Of a stretch of 64,000 bases of DNA, positions 18,372-28,801 are shown piece by piece. Position 1 is the stretch's first letter. Each line of letters opens with the position of its first letter. Under the pieces are notes generated by a model. The model did not search any database and was not told the DNA's origin. It saw nothing but the letters and a program-made list of their open reading frames with translations. The position numbers were made by a program, and so were the translations under genes. The stretch lies in the NCBI GenBank assembly GCA_963845675.1, contig CAWJSX010000001.1, positions 868,001 through 932,000 of the forward strand, read 5' to 3'. The DNA comes from CAWJMD01 sp963845675. GTDB lineage: Bacteria; Actinomycetota; Actinomycetes; Actinomycetales; CAWJMD01.

Positions 18372-19892
18372 TCACGGGCGACCGAACTTCAGGGTGTAGC
18401 TGCCCGAACCGCTGTACGCGTAGACGACCCAGCGGTACTGGCCGGCCGTCGAGCTGTACGTCACGTTCTCGGTGGACGTGGCGCCCTCACCGGCGGCCAC
18501 CTCGACCCACGACGACCCGTTCCACTTGTCGAGGTACAGGTCGAAGTCCGTGCCGGACGGGCCCGTCAGGCAGCCCGTCAGGCTGCCGGACGTGGTGGTC
18601 GTGAACGACGTCGCGACCGACTCGGTCCGGTAGGACACCGAGCCGCTGGTGGTCTCGTCGCAGTCACCACCCGGCGGCGGGGGCGTGCCACCGCCCGACA
18701 GCAGCGAGTAGAGCAGGCGGTTCGGCGAACCGGACCCGGGGTTGGTCACCTTGCCGGTGGTGGCGGTGCCGGTGATGGCCGAGGTCACGGTGGCCGGCGA
18801 GGCGCTCGGGTTGCCCTGCAGGTAGAGCGCCGCGACACCGGCCACGTGCGGCGTGGCCATCGAGGTGCCCGAGATCGTGTTGGTGGCGCTGTTCGACGTG
18901 TACCAGGCCGACGTGATGCTGCTGCCCGGCGCGAAGATGTCGAGGCAGGTGCCGTAGTTGGAGAACGACGACCGCGCGTCCGTGCTGGTGGTCGAGCCGA
19001 CCGTGATCGCCGAGGCGGCCCGAGCCGGCGACGAGTTGCAGGCGTTGACGTTGTCGTTGCCCGCCGCCACGGCGACGGTCACGCCCGAGCTCGTCATCCG
19101 CGCGACCGCGGAGTCGGTCGCCGAGGAGGCCCCGCCGCCGAGGCTCATGTTGGCCACGGACGCGCCGGTGTGGTTGTTGGTCACCCAGTCCATGCCGGCG
19201 ATCACGCCGGAGTTCGAGCCGGAGCCGCTGCAGTCCAGCACGCGGACCGGGACGATCGTCACGGCCTTGGCGACGCCGTACGTGGTGCCGCCGACCGTGC
19301 CGGCGACGTGCGTGCCGTGGCCGTTGCAGTCCACGGTGCCCCGGCCGTCGTTGATGGCCGTGTAGCCGGACGCCGTCCGTCCGGAGAACTGGGTGTGGCT
19401 CGTGAGCACGCCCGTGTCGATGATGTACGCCTTCACGCCCGCGCCGGTCGGCGTGTAGGTGTAGGTGCCGTTCAGCGGCAGGTCCCGCTGGTCGATCCGG
19501 TCCAGCCCCCACGTGGCGCCCGACTGGGTGGTGCTGACGCTGACCTTCTGGTCCTGCTCGACGTACGCGACGTCCGGGTCCTGGCGGACCTTCTTCAGCT
19601 GGTTGGCGTCGAGCCTCGCCGCGTAACCCTTCAGCGCGAGGAACTCCTTGTCGACCTTGCCTCCCGCGGCCTCGGCGCGGTCGGCGGCCTTGGCGGTCTG
19701 CGCGGAGGTCGTGCCGTCCTTGAGGACGACGATGTAGCTGCCGTCGATCGCCTGGGCCTTGTCGACCGAGGCCATCGGGGCCAGTGACGGGGAGTCGGGT
19801 GCCGCCACTGCTGTCTGCGCCACACTCGTGGTGAGGGCGACTGCGGCCATCACTCCGACCGCGAGGGCGCCCTTGCGCAACGTGCTGGTCAC
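18372..19892 (-). CDS. Secreted subtilisin-like serine protease (S8) with PPC domain
   Basis: About 506 residues. Order: signal peptide (KGALAVGVMAAVALTT...AVAA), I9 propeptide (SYIVVLKDGTTSAQ...VAYVEQDQKV), S8 catalytic domain, Pro-rich linker, and a C-terminal PPC-type beta domain ending in YTLKFGRP. The catalytic triad is visible as Asp in AYIIDTG, His in NGHGTHVAG and Ser in GTSMATPHVAG. AAGGAG lies six bases before GTG 19892. ATG at 19907 is an alternative start. It is an extracellular general protease by family. It stands alone between cinA and clgR with its own terminator, as an insertion in an otherwise conserved gene order. Confidence 0.9.
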   Translation of the reverse strand: MTSTLRKGALAVGVMAAVALTTSVAQTAVAAPDSPSLAPMASVDKAQAIDGSYIVVLKDGTTSAQTAKAADRAEAAGGKVDKEFLALKGYAARLDANQLKKVRQDPDVAYVEQDQKVSVSTTQSGATWGLDRIDQRDLPLNGTYTYTPTGAGVKAYIIDTGVLTSHTQFSGRTASGYTAINDGRGTVDCNGHGTHVAGTVGGTTYGVAKAVTIVPVRVLDCSGSGSNSGVIAGMDWVTNNHTGASVANMSLGGGASSATDSAVARMTSSGVTVAVAAGNDNVNACNSSPARAASAITVGSTTSTDARSSFSNYGTCLDIFAPGSSITSAWYTSNSATNTISGTSMATPHVAGVAALYLQGNPSASPATVTSAITGTATTGKVTNPGSGSPNRLLYSLLSGGGTPPPPGGDCDETTSGSVSYRTESVATSFTTTTSGSLTGCLTGPSGTDFDLYLDKWNGSSWVEVAAGEGATSTENVTYSSTAGQYRWVVYAYSGSGSYTLKFGRP

Positions 19893-20019
19893 GTACATCT
19901 CCTTCATCCGCCAGTCCCCCGAGACCCCAGTGATCTCCCCGGCTTGGCGAACGTAAGTGACCATCCACCCCTTGAGAACCTTTCGGACAAAAGTGCCCTA
20001 CAGGTCAAGGGTTTTCCCT

Positions 20020-20538
20020 CTACGCACCCAGCCGATCGAGGGCCAGCGCGAGCACTGCGGCCGTCGCGCCGGCCCGGACGTCGGCCCGGTCCCCCGAAAG
20101 CCCCACCCGGCGGACGGCCACGCCCGCGGCGTCGGCCACCGCCACGACGACGGTCCCGGCGGCGACGCCGTCCTGGGGCCCCGGTCCCGCGACACCCGTC
20201 GTCGCCAGGCCGAGCTGCGCGCCGAGCAGAGCCCTGGCCCCCGCGGCCATCTGCACCGCGACGTCCTCGTCGACCGGCCCCCGCTCGGAGAGGAGGTCGG
20301 CGTCCACCCCGAGCAGGCGGTGCTTGAGGTCGGCGGTGTACGCCACGACCCCGCCGCGCAGCACGGCCGACACCCCGGGGACGCCCGCGAGAGCCGCGCA
20401 GACGAGGCCCGCGGTCAGCGACTCGGCGACGGCGAGGCTCGTCCCGGACGCGATCGCGGTGCGCGCCACCTGGTCGGCCAGGGCTGCGTGCGGGTCTCCC
20501 GCAGGTCGCCCGGACGCTGGTGTCGTGGGGTCAGCCAC
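20020..20538 (-). CDS. cinA: CinA-family nicotinamide-nucleotide amidohydrolase
   Basis: A 172-residue protein equal to the C-terminal CinA/PncC domain alone. It hydrolyses nicotinamide mononucleotide to nicotinate mononucleotide in NAD salvage. Diagnostic segments are LAVAESLTAGLVCAALAGVPG, VVAYTADLKHRLLGV and ATTGVAGPGPQDG. Its GTG start overlaps the pgsA stop by eight bases, so it is the last gene of a rimO-pgsA-cinA unit. Confidence 0.9.
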   Translation of the reverse strand: MADPTTPASGRPAGDPHAALADQVARTAIASGTSLAVAESLTAGLVCAALAGVPGVSAVLRGGVVAYTADLKHRLLGVDADLLSERGPVDEDVAVQMAAGARALLGAQLGLATTGVAGPGPQDGVAAGTVVVAVADAAGVAVRRVGLSGDRADVRAGATAAVLALALDRLGA

Positions 20539-21139
20539 GACCGTCGGCGGCCGCCTGCTTGGCCGCTGTCCGCGCGCTCCCCCGGCGAAGCCGCACCGCC
20601 TGGAGGACGTAGTCGACGCCGGTCACGATCGTCACGATCAACGCGGCGGCCACCGCGAGCAGCGCGACGACGCCCACCCACGCGGGCAGCCACAGCTCGA
20701 TCGGGAACACGAGCATCGAGATGGCGACGGACTGGAGCACGGTCTTGAGCTTGCCGCCGTGGGATGCGGGCATGACGCCGTGCCGGATCACGACGAACCG
20801 CAACAGGGTGATCCCCAGCTCGCGCACGAGGATCGCGATCGTGACCCACCAGGCGAGGAGCCCCAGCACGGACAGCAGGACGAACGCCGTCCCGATCAGC
20901 GCCTTGTCGGCGATCGGGTCGGCGACCTTCCCGAAGTCCGTGACGAGGTTCTGCCTGCGGGCCAGCTCGCCGTCGACCCGGTCGGTCGCCACGGCGACGA
21001 GGAACACCCCGAGCGCCGCGAGGCGCCAGCCGGGGTCCTGCCCCGCGTCGTGGACGAGGAACCAGCCGAACACCGGGACGAGGAGGATCCGGCCCACGGT
21101 CAGTCCGTTCGGCAGGTTCCAGTTGCCGGAGCGACTCAC
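20531..21139 (-). CDS. pgsA: CDP-alcohol phosphatidyltransferase (PgsA)
   Basis: CDP-diacylglycerol-glycerol-3-phosphate 3-phosphatidyltransferase, 202 residues, a membrane enzyme of phosphatidylglycerol synthesis. The CDP-alcohol motif D-x2-DG-x2-AR-x8-G-x3-D-x3-D is complete in DRVDGELARRQNLVTDFGKVADPIAD. It has about five hydrophobic segments. The start overlaps the rimO stop by four bases. Placement between rimO and cinA is the conserved actinobacterial arrangement. Confidence 0.93.
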   Translation of the reverse strand: MSRSGNWNLPNGLTVGRILLVPVFGWFLVHDAGQDPGWRLAALGVFLVAVATDRVDGELARRQNLVTDFGKVADPIADKALIGTAFVLLSVLGLLAWWVTIAILVRELGITLLRFVVIRHGVMPASHGGKLKTVLQSVAISMLVFPIELWLPAWVGVVALLAVAAALIVTIVTGVDYVLQAVRLRRGSARTAAKQAAADGRG

Positions 21140-22635
21140 GAGACGGGCCGCACGGTCCGCGCTCCCGGCTCGAGTCGCTCGGCGACAAGGTCGACACCCT
21201 CGCTGGCGGTGACGACGGCCGTCACCAGGTCTCCCACCCGGGCGGGGGTCGTGAGCGTCGTGACACCGTCGACATCGGGTCCCTGGTGCGCGGCCCGGCC
21301 CACGGGTCGGCCGTCCTCGTCGATCTCCTCGACCAGCACGACGACCAGGTCGCCGACGCGCTCCTCCGCGCGCTGCGCCACGAGCTCCTCCACCAGCGCG
21401 ACCGTCGACGAGAGGCGGGCGGCGACGACCGCATCGTCGTGGTGGCCGTCGAGGTCCGCTGCCTCGGTCCCGTCCTCGTCCGAGTACCCGAAGACCCCGA
21501 CCACGTCGAGGCGTGCTCGCGTCAGGAAGTCGTGCAGCTGCGCCAGGTCGTCCTCGGTCTCGCCGGGGAACCCGACGATGACGTTGGACCTGATCCCGGC
21601 GTCCGGGGCCAGCGCCCGGACCCGCTGGACGAGGTCGAGGAAGGCCTCCGTGTCGCCGAAGCGGCGCATCCGCCGCAGCACGTCGGGCGCGCTGTGCTGG
21701 AAGGACAGGTCGAAGTACGGCACCACGCCCTCGGTGCCGGCGATCGCCTCGAGCAGGCCCGGGCGCACCTCCGCGGGCTGCAGGTACGAGACGCGCACCC
21801 GCTCGATGCCCTCGACGGCAGCCAGCTCGGGGAGCAGGGTCTCCAGCAGGCGGATGTCGCCGAGGTCCTTGCCGTAGCTGGTCGAGTTCTCGCTGACCAG
21901 GAAGAGCTCGCGCACTCCCTGCTCGGCCAGCCAGCGGGCCTCGTCCAGCACCTCGGCCGGCCGGCGCGACAGGAACGACCCGCGGAAGGCCGGGATGGCG
22001 CAGAACGTGCAGCGGCGGTCGCAGCCGGACGCGAGCTTGAGGGGGGCCCAGGGGCGCCCGTCGAGCCGCCGCCGCAGCACCCGCGGGCCGGAGGCGGGCG
22101 CCATGCCCACCGGGAGGTCGGGTGCCGCGCCGTGGGCGGCCCCGTGCCCCGGGACGGCCACCGATGCCGCGGAGTCCTGCCGCGACGCAGGGCTGAGCGG
22201 AAGCAGGGTGCGACGGTCACGAGGGACGTGCGAGGCGGGGCGCTCGCCCCGCAGGATGGCGTCGAGGTGGCCGCTCAGGTCGGCGTAGGAGTCGAACCCC
22301 AGCACGGCGTCGGCCTCGGGCAGCTCGCCGGCGAGCTGCTCGCCGTACCGCTCGGCGAGGCAGCCAACGGCCACGACGGCTCGCGTCCGTCCCGTCTCCT
22401 TGAGGTCGGAGGCCTCCAGGAGCGCGTCGACGGAGTCCTTCTTGGCCTGCTCGACGAAGCCGCACGTGTTCACGACGGCGACGTCGGCGGCCGCCGCGTC
22501 GTCGACCAGCGTCCACCCCTCGTTCGCCAGGCGACCCGCCAGCTCCTCGGAGTCGACCTCGTTGCGCACGCAGCCGAGCGTCACGAGAGCCACCGAGCGT
22601 GTGGTCGCCGGGGCAGCTGCGGGGGGTGAGGTCAC
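21136..22635 (-). CDS. rimO: Ribosomal protein S12 methylthiotransferase RimO
   Basis: A radical-SAM methylthiotransferase of 499 residues that modifies an Asp of ribosomal protein S12. The N-terminal MTTase domain has LGCVRNEVDSEELAG with cluster cysteines at this site and in VNTCGFV and VAVGCLAERYG. The radical SAM cluster is CDRRCTFC in LASGCDRRCTFCAIPAFRG. The TRAM domain is C-terminal. A Pro/Ala-rich loop of about 45 residues before the SAM domain is longer than usual. It starts with GTG. Confidence 0.93.
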   Translation of the reverse strand: MTSPPAAAPATTRSVALVTLGCVRNEVDSEELAGRLANEGWTLVDDAAAADVAVVNTCGFVEQAKKDSVDALLEASDLKETGRTRAVVAVGCLAERYGEQLAGELPEADAVLGFDSYADLSGHLDAILRGERPASHVPRDRRTLLPLSPASRQDSAASVAVPGHGAAHGAAPDLPVGMAPASGPRVLRRRLDGRPWAPLKLASGCDRRCTFCAIPAFRGSFLSRRPAEVLDEARWLAEQGVRELFLVSENSTSYGKDLGDIRLLETLLPELAAVEGIERVRVSYLQPAEVRPGLLEAIAGTEGVVPYFDLSFQHSAPDVLRRMRRFGDTEAFLDLVQRVRALAPDAGIRSNVIVGFPGETEDDLAQLHDFLTRARLDVVGVFGYSDEDGTEAADLDGHHDDAVVAARLSSTVALVEELVAQRAEERVGDLVVVLVEEIDEDGRPVGRAAHQGPDVDGVTTLTTPARVGDLVTAVVTASEGVDLVAERLEPGARTVRPVS

Positions 22636-22741
22636 GGCCGACAGGCTACGCGAGGCTCACGGCCGCGCCGTCCCCCGCGACGCCGGGCCTCTGGGCAGGG
22701 CCCCCGGGCCGCGACCCGTGGCCGGGACCCGGAGGCGAGGA

Positions 22742-25238
22742 TCAGGGCGTCGCCGGCGGCGAGGTCACGGTCGTGGTGCCGCCCGTCGGCGACGCCGTCC
22801 CCGAGGTCGTCGGCGAGGTGGTCGGGGTCGACGTGGCCGACCCGGACGCCGACGGCGTCGCGGTCGAGCCGCCCGACGCAGCGGGGCCGGACGTCGCGCT
22901 CGACCCGGGTGCGCCCGACGAGCCGGCCGTCGGCGACGTGGACGGACCCTGCGTGCCGGTCGGCCCCGGACGTCGCCGACCCGCCGGTCGGAGACGGCTG
23001 CGTCCCGGGTGCCGCGTCCTCCGCGGGGACCGCGGCAGTGTCGGACTGGACGATCTCGAGGATCCGGGCCTCGTACTCGGTCAGGCGCGCCTGCAGCTCG
23101 GACAGCGGGACGTCCTGGATGGAGGCCCCGAACGCGGCGATCTCCTCCCAGAGCGCCGCGAGCGCCGCGGTGCTGTCTTCGCTCAGCGGACCGTCGAGCG
23201 TGAGGACCAGCTGGGTGGCGAGGGCGTAGGTCACGCAGTCGATGCACCCGTAGTTGACGGCCCCGGCGAGGTTCTGGGGCACCACGACGTTCGCCTGACC
23301 GACGATCAGCACGACCTGGAAACCGACGGCGACGGCGTTGCAGCCCGTGCAGCTCGCGAACGCGTAGGCCTCGTTGGTGTTGAGCACCGTCCCCTCGTCC
23401 GCCCAGACCAGCGCGAACGCCACGTCGTAGACCGTCGTGCCGTCCTGCGTGTTGACGGCCAGCGCCTGGTTGTCGCCCTCCTCGGGCGGGGCCGGGCGGT
23501 TGAAGGGGAAGACCCAGGTGGGGGCCTCCTGGCCGGACGGCGTGGTGGCCGGCGAACCGTCCGCGGCCCCACGCGGGACCAGGACCATCGCCAGCTCGGG
23601 GGCGTCGCGGGAGGGCAGTGCGCTGCCCTCGGGCCAGAGGGTGACGGCAGAACCGGGTCGGCCCTCCTGGAGCCCCGTGGGCGCGGGACGACCCAGGAGC
23701 GACGGCACGGCGTCCTGCAGCGTCCCCCGCTCGTAGGCCTGGATCGGGTCGTACGTGCCCGGCTGGGGCCACCACGCCCAGGCGAGTCCCGCGACCAGCG
23801 CGAGGGCCGTCACGCCTGCCATCGACCGACGGACGGGGCGGTCCTCGGTTGCGCGCCAGGTGCCGGTCGCGACCTGCCGGACGAGGCGCGTGAGGATGTA
23901 GATCACGCCGAGCACCGGCAGCAGGATCGCGACGACGGACAGCACGCGGACCATCACCCCGAGGACGTCGCCGTCACCGAGCTGCTCGGTCAGCATCTGC
24001 CACTGGCGCGACACGCCAGCGGCAGCCGTGCCGATGAGGCGGGGCAGGGTCACCACGGCCAGCACGAGGAGCGCCAGCAGCAGCGGGACGACGACCAGGA
24101 CCCAGACCGTCACCACGGCGCGGGCCCACGGCTTGAGCACCGTGGTCTCCGGGTGGTTCCACCGGCTCGGCAGGAGCCCCAGCAGGGTGGGCTTGATCCG
24201 GTGGTAGAGGTCGGGCACACCGGTCACGTCGGCGAGCACGTGATAGCCGTCGAAGCGGACCAGCGGAGCCAGCTGACGCACCATCTGCAGGATCTGGGTG
24301 GCGATGATCAGCAGGATCGCGTCCCAGCCGGTGGCGAACCAGACGCCGAACGTCGCCAGGGCCACGATGGCGTTGAAGTACAGCCCGCCCAGGTCGGTGC
24401 GGACACGCCCGGCGCGACCGAGCCGGTAGCTGTCCGTGACGTCCGTGTAGAACGCGGGCCAGACGAGGTAGAGCCCCGACCCCATCACCCCCGGCGTCGC
24501 GCCCCCGTACCGCGCGGCGGCGGCGTGGCCGAACTCGTGGAACCCCGCCGACAGCACGGTCAGAGCGAAGACGATGAGCAGCAGCCCGGGCTGGTCGAAG
24601 GCCTGGTGGGTCGCGGACGCGAGGCCCTTCTCGAAGAGCACCCAGGCGCACACCGCGAGGAACGCCACCACGAGGACGGCGACGACGATCGGGTTGAACA
24701 GCCGGGCGAAGGGGGCCGTCAGGCGTCGCGTGACCTCGGGGTCGGTGACGACGTAGCGGAATCGCAGCGCGAGGAGCGGGTTCGACCGTTTGACCTCGGG
24801 CTCGCCGCCGTCGGCCAGCCTCAGGACACCGATGGTGCGCAGCTTGGAGTCGCACAGGGTGTGCGCGTCCTCGGCACTCAGCAGCCGTCCGTACTGGGGG
24901 CCGACGACCTCGGCGATCTCCTCGTAGGTGCGGCGGCCGTCCACGGCGGACAGCACCAGGTACAGCAGGCGGGTCAGCTGGATCGTCTGGCCGTCGGCGC
25001 GACGGACGAGGGACGGCGGCGAGCGGTACCCCGAGCCGGGGATCTCGCCGATCAGCTCGATCCCCGCGGCACGGTGCGGCACGCCACCGTCGTCGACGAG
25101 GCCCTCCCGGGGTGCCGCCGTCGTGGTCGCGGTGGCGGCAGAGGGCGTGTGGGTGGCCTCGGGGCGCGCGTCGGGACGCGATGCCGCCTGGGCAGCATCG
25201 CGTCCCGACGGGGCGCCGGCCCCGGAGAGGGTTGTCAC
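22742..25238 (-). CDS. PqqD-like domain + M50 metalloprotease, multi-pass membrane protein (frame break near 22965)
   Basis: About 831 residues. N-terminal 60: Pro/Ala/Thr-rich. Residues about 65-145 form a PqqD-like fold (GSGYRSPPSLVRRADG, then YLVLSAVDGRRTYEEIAEVV), the kind of domain that binds RiPP leader peptides. Next comes a membrane region with the zinc site SAGFHEFGHAAAARYGG and VRFDGYHVLADVTGVPDLY, the S2P/YydH-type M50 core. A second membrane region follows, then an outside domain with two CxxC pairs (CTGCNAVAVGFQ, YGCIDCVTYALATQ). One extra base near 22965 hides the true tail, a Ser/Thr/Pro/Gly-rich stretch ending at 22742. GTG start, 12 bases after the repeat protein. The role is inferred: processing or export of the neighbour. 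Confidence 0.75.
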
Positions 25239-25250
25239 GTCGAGGTGGCG

Positions 25251-25922
25251 TTACTGCGTGATCTCGGAGTCCTGCTCGGCGTTCGCGGTCGCGTCGCCGA
25301 CGATGTTCTGGTTGATGATCGCGTCCTGCTGGGCGACCGCGGTCGCCTCGGACCCGATCGAGCCCACGTTGGCGGCGACGGCCGCGTCGATCGGGGCGGC
25401 GACGTTCGCGTTGGCAGCCACGGAACCGGCGATCGGCGCCGCGAGGTCGAGGTCGGCCGCGAGGTCGACGTCGACGTTCAGCAGGTCGCCGTCCAGCGCG
25501 GAGGCCGGGTCGGTGGGGTCGGTGGGAACCGCACCCACGCCGGTGCCGCCGTCGGTGGGGGCAGGCGTGGTCGTCCCCGGCTCCGTGCCGACGGTGTCGT
25601 CGCCCTGGTCGATGGTGCTGCTCTGGTCGGTGGCCGCCGTGGCGTCGCCCTCGATGCCCTGGGTGATCATCACGCCCTGATCGGCCAGCGCCTGCGCGCT
25701 CGAACCGGCGGACAGGATGTTCGCCGCGACGGCCGCGTCGATCGGGGCGGCGACGTTCGCGTTCGCCGCGACCGCGAGGTCGATCGGAGCGGCGGCGTCG
25801 AGCGCCAGGTCGAGGTCCGCGTTGAGGTCGAGGAGGCTGACGACCTCCTTGTCCGGGAGCGCGGTACCGGCCTCGGCGGCCAGCTCGTCCTCGGACATCG
25901 GGGTCAGGTCGGGGTTGCTCAT
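25251..25922 (-). CDS. Ala/Asp-rich two-repeat protein, probable partner of the M50 protease
   Basis: A 223-residue, cysteine-free, very acidic protein that I do not recognise by name. ATG at 25922 has GGAG eight bases upstream. The first 30 residues (SNPDLTPMSEDELAAEAG...) are leader-like. A module of about 75 residues is then present twice. Each copy has ANANVAAPIDAAVAAN followed by a Gln/Ile segment (GVMITQGIEGDATAATDQ; DAIINQNIVGDATANAEQD). The copies are separated by a Thr/Pro/Gly linker. It has no signal peptide or membrane helix. It is encoded directly before the PqqD-M50 gene in the same direction, and a substrate or client relationship is inferred. Confidence 0.7.
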   Translation of the reverse strand: MSNPDLTPMSEDELAAEAGTALPDKEVVSLLDLNADLDLALDAAAPIDLAVAANANVAAPIDAAVAANILSAGSSAQALADQGVMITQGIEGDATAATDQSSTIDQGDDTVGTEPGTTTPAPTDGGTGVGAVPTDPTDPASALDGDLLNVDVDLAADLDLAAPIAGSVAANANVAAPIDAAVAANVGSIGSEATAVAQQDAIINQNIVGDATANAEQDSEITQ

Positions 25923-26045
25923 GTGGACGCTCCGTTCCGGCGCGGGGTGTCCGCGCACGTCAGGTCAACGAACGACCGGGTCTGAGGTGACGGTGCAAAC
26001 TACCCACGCTGCACGAACCTCGCATCTTCGGAGGGTACTGGCCGC

Positions 26046-28801
26046 TCAGCTGCGCCCGGTCAGCCCCCAGACGTCCTCGTCGCCGACCTCCTGGGACGGA
26101 CCGGAGAACTGCGCCGAGACCGGGTCACCGTCGTACCGCGAGTCGCCGGCGGCGGGCGTCGAGTCCTGGTCGAAGGCGTCCTCCGAGTCGGACGGCGGGT
26201 CCTCGCCCGCGCAGCAGCGGCCAGCGTCCCGACCAGGTCGTCGGGCTTGACGAGGACGTCGCGTGCCTTGGAGCCCTCGGACGGGCCGACGACGCCCGCG
26301 CGACTCCAGCAGGTCCATCAGCCGGCCGGCCTTCGCGAACCCGACCCGCAGCTTGCGCTGGAGCATCGACGTCGACCCGAACTGGGTCGTGACGACCAGC
26401 TCGGTGGCCTGGAGCAGCAGGTCGAGGTCGTCGCCGATGTCGTCGTCGACCTGTCGCTGCGTCTGCTGGACGGCCACGTCGTCGCGGTAGACCGGCGCCA
26501 GCTGCTCCTTGACGTGGGCGACGACCGCGGAGACCTCGGACTCGGTCACCCAGGCCCCCTGCACGCGCATCGTCTTCGACGCGCCCATCGGCAGGAACAG
26601 CGCGTCGCCCTGGCCGATCAGCTTCTCGGCGCCCGGCTGGTCGAGGACGACCCGCGAGTCGGCCAGCGACGACGTGGCGAAGGCCATCCGCGACGGCACG
26701 TTCGCCTTGATCAGGCCGGTGACGACGTCGACGCGACGGCCGCTGGGTCGCCAGCACCAGGTGGATGCCGGCCGCGCGGGCGAGCTGCGTGATGCGGACG
26801 ATCGAGTCCTCGACGTCGCGCGGCGCGACCATCATCAGGTCGGCCAGCTCGTCCACGATCACGAGCAGGTACGGGTACGGCGCGATCCGGCGCTCCGAGC
26901 CCGGCAGCGGCTTGACCTTGCCGGCCTTGACCGCCTTGTTGAAGTCGTCGAGGTGCTTGAAGCCGAACGCGGCGAGGTCGTCGTAGCGCGTGTCCATCTC
27001 GCGGACCACCCACTGCAGGGCCTCGGCGGCCTTCTTGGGGTTGGTGATGATCGGCGTGATGAGGTGCGGGATGCCCTCGTAGGCGGTGAGCTCGACCCGC
27101 TTCGGGTCGACCAGCACCATGCGCACCTCGTCCGGCGTGGACCGCATGAGGATCGACGTGATCATCGAGTTCACGAAGCTCGACTTGCCGGCTCCGGTCG
27201 CGCCCGCGACCAGCAGGTGCGGCATCTTCGCGAGGTTGGCCACGACGTAGCCGCCCTCGACGTCCTTGCCGACGCCCATCAGCATCGGGTGCTCGTTGCG
27301 GCGAGCCGCCTGGGACCTGAGAACGTCTCCGAGAGAGACGGTCTCGCGGTCGGCGTTCGGGATCTCGATGCCGATCGCCGACTTGCCGGGGATCGGCGAG
27401 AGGATGCGCACGTCGGCGCTGGCCACGGCGTAGGCGATGTTCTTGCTCAGCGCGGTGACGCGCTCGACCTTGACACCCGGTGCCGAGCTCGACCTCGTAG
27501 CGCGTGACCGTCGGGCCGCGGGTGAAGCCCGTGACCTGGGCGTCGATGTCGAACGAGTCGAGCACGCCGGTCAGCGCCTCGACGACGCGGTCGTTGGCCG
27601 ACGACCGGGTCTTGTGGGGCGAGCCCGGCGGCGAGCACCTCGTTCGGCGGCAGCGTGTAGGTCGACGTCGCCGGCCAGCAGCGAGCTGCTCGACGCGTTG
27701 CGGCAGCGGCTGGGTGGGCGGTGCCTCGAGCGCCGACCTCTCCATCGCGCGCGAGGCCGTCGACTCGGCCGGCACGGGCGCGACAAGGCCTGGCACGTGA
27801 CGCTTCTCGCCGGGACGGGGACCGTCCGCCGGCGCCTCGGCCCGCGTCGTCCGTCGGTGGCTCCGTCTCGGGCGCCGACGCACCCACGCGGCTGCCGCGA
27901 CGTCGGCGCCGCGTGTCCGGCTCGACGTCGACCGGGGTCTCGAAGGCCTCGTCGCCGTGCGCGCTGGCGTCGGTGCCCCCTCGGCGACGCAGGCGTCCCC
28001 TGACGCCCGGGACGTCGCGCGAGTCGGCCGGGAACTCGCCCTCGGCCGTCTCGTCGTCGGCGCGGTGGCCGGTGAGCCGGCGGTACAGCCCGCCGACCCG
28101 CTCGGGGATCGCGTGGAACGGGCGTGGCGGTGATCACCAGGAGGGAGAAGAAGGCGAGCAGGCTGCAGCAGCGGGACCGCGGCCCAGACCGTCACGGCAG
28201 CCTCGAGGGGCGAGGACGCCAGGTACCCGATGATGCCGCCGGCCCCGCGCATCGCGTTCGCACCGTCGGGTGGGGACGGGAGGCCGACCGCCAGGTGCAC
28301 GAGACCGCTGGCCGCCACGATCAGCGTGGTGATGCCGATGCCCATCCGGCTGTTCGCCTGCGCCTGGTCGGGGTGGCGCAGCATGCGGAGCGACAGGAAC
28401 AGCAGCACCAGCGGCAGGGCCAGGCCGACACGGCCGATGGTCCCCGCGACGACCGCGTGCACGACGTCACCGAACACGCCGTCGACGCTCCACCACTCGC
28501 GAGCGGCGACCACGATCGCGAGCGCGAGGACGGTGAAGCCGACTCCGTCACGGCGCAGCTCCGGGTCGAGCTCGGCGGTGCGGTGACCGATGCGCCGGGC
28601 CGTGCCGCCCACGAGGTGCGCGGTGCCCATGAACGCGCCTCGGGCGACGCGCACCGGGAACGGAGCGGTGGCCGGTCGCGAGCTCGGTGCCGGGGACTGC
28701 CTGCGCCCGGCCGGACGGGTCGACCCCTTGGAGGATGCCGCGGCGGCACCCTTGCGGGTCTGGCCCGACCGGCGTACGGGGGAAGACGTACGGGTCGCCA
28801 T
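26046..28801 (-). CDS. ftsK: DNA translocase FtsK (about ten frame breaks)
   Basis: Cell-division DNA pump. From ATG 28801: a basic N-terminus, then membrane helices (FTVLALAIVVAA, LALPLVLLFLSL, AAVTVWAAVPLL), then a linker. The motor domain has TGFTRGPTVTRYEVELG, Walker A LLVAGATGAGKSSFVN and LLVIVDELADLMMVA. A C-terminal gamma (winged helix) region reads STSMLQRKLRVGFAKAGRLMDLLESRG. The frame shifts near 28165, 28110, 27850, 27690, 27659, 27624, 27478, 26743 and 26289 (one extra base each) and near 26215 (one base missing). Restoring these gives a continuous conserved protein, so errors rather than loss are inferred. It is placed between rnj and the M50 pair. Confidence 0.9.

Noticed and set aside
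18228..19787. Plus-strand frame of 519 codons opposite the subtilisin
   Set aside because: Antisense to an intact S8 protease with a full catalytic triad.
26046..28801. Programmed frameshifting in ftsK
   Set aside because: Ten breaks at unrelated sequences in one gene do not fit a programmed signal, and no slippery motif is shared.
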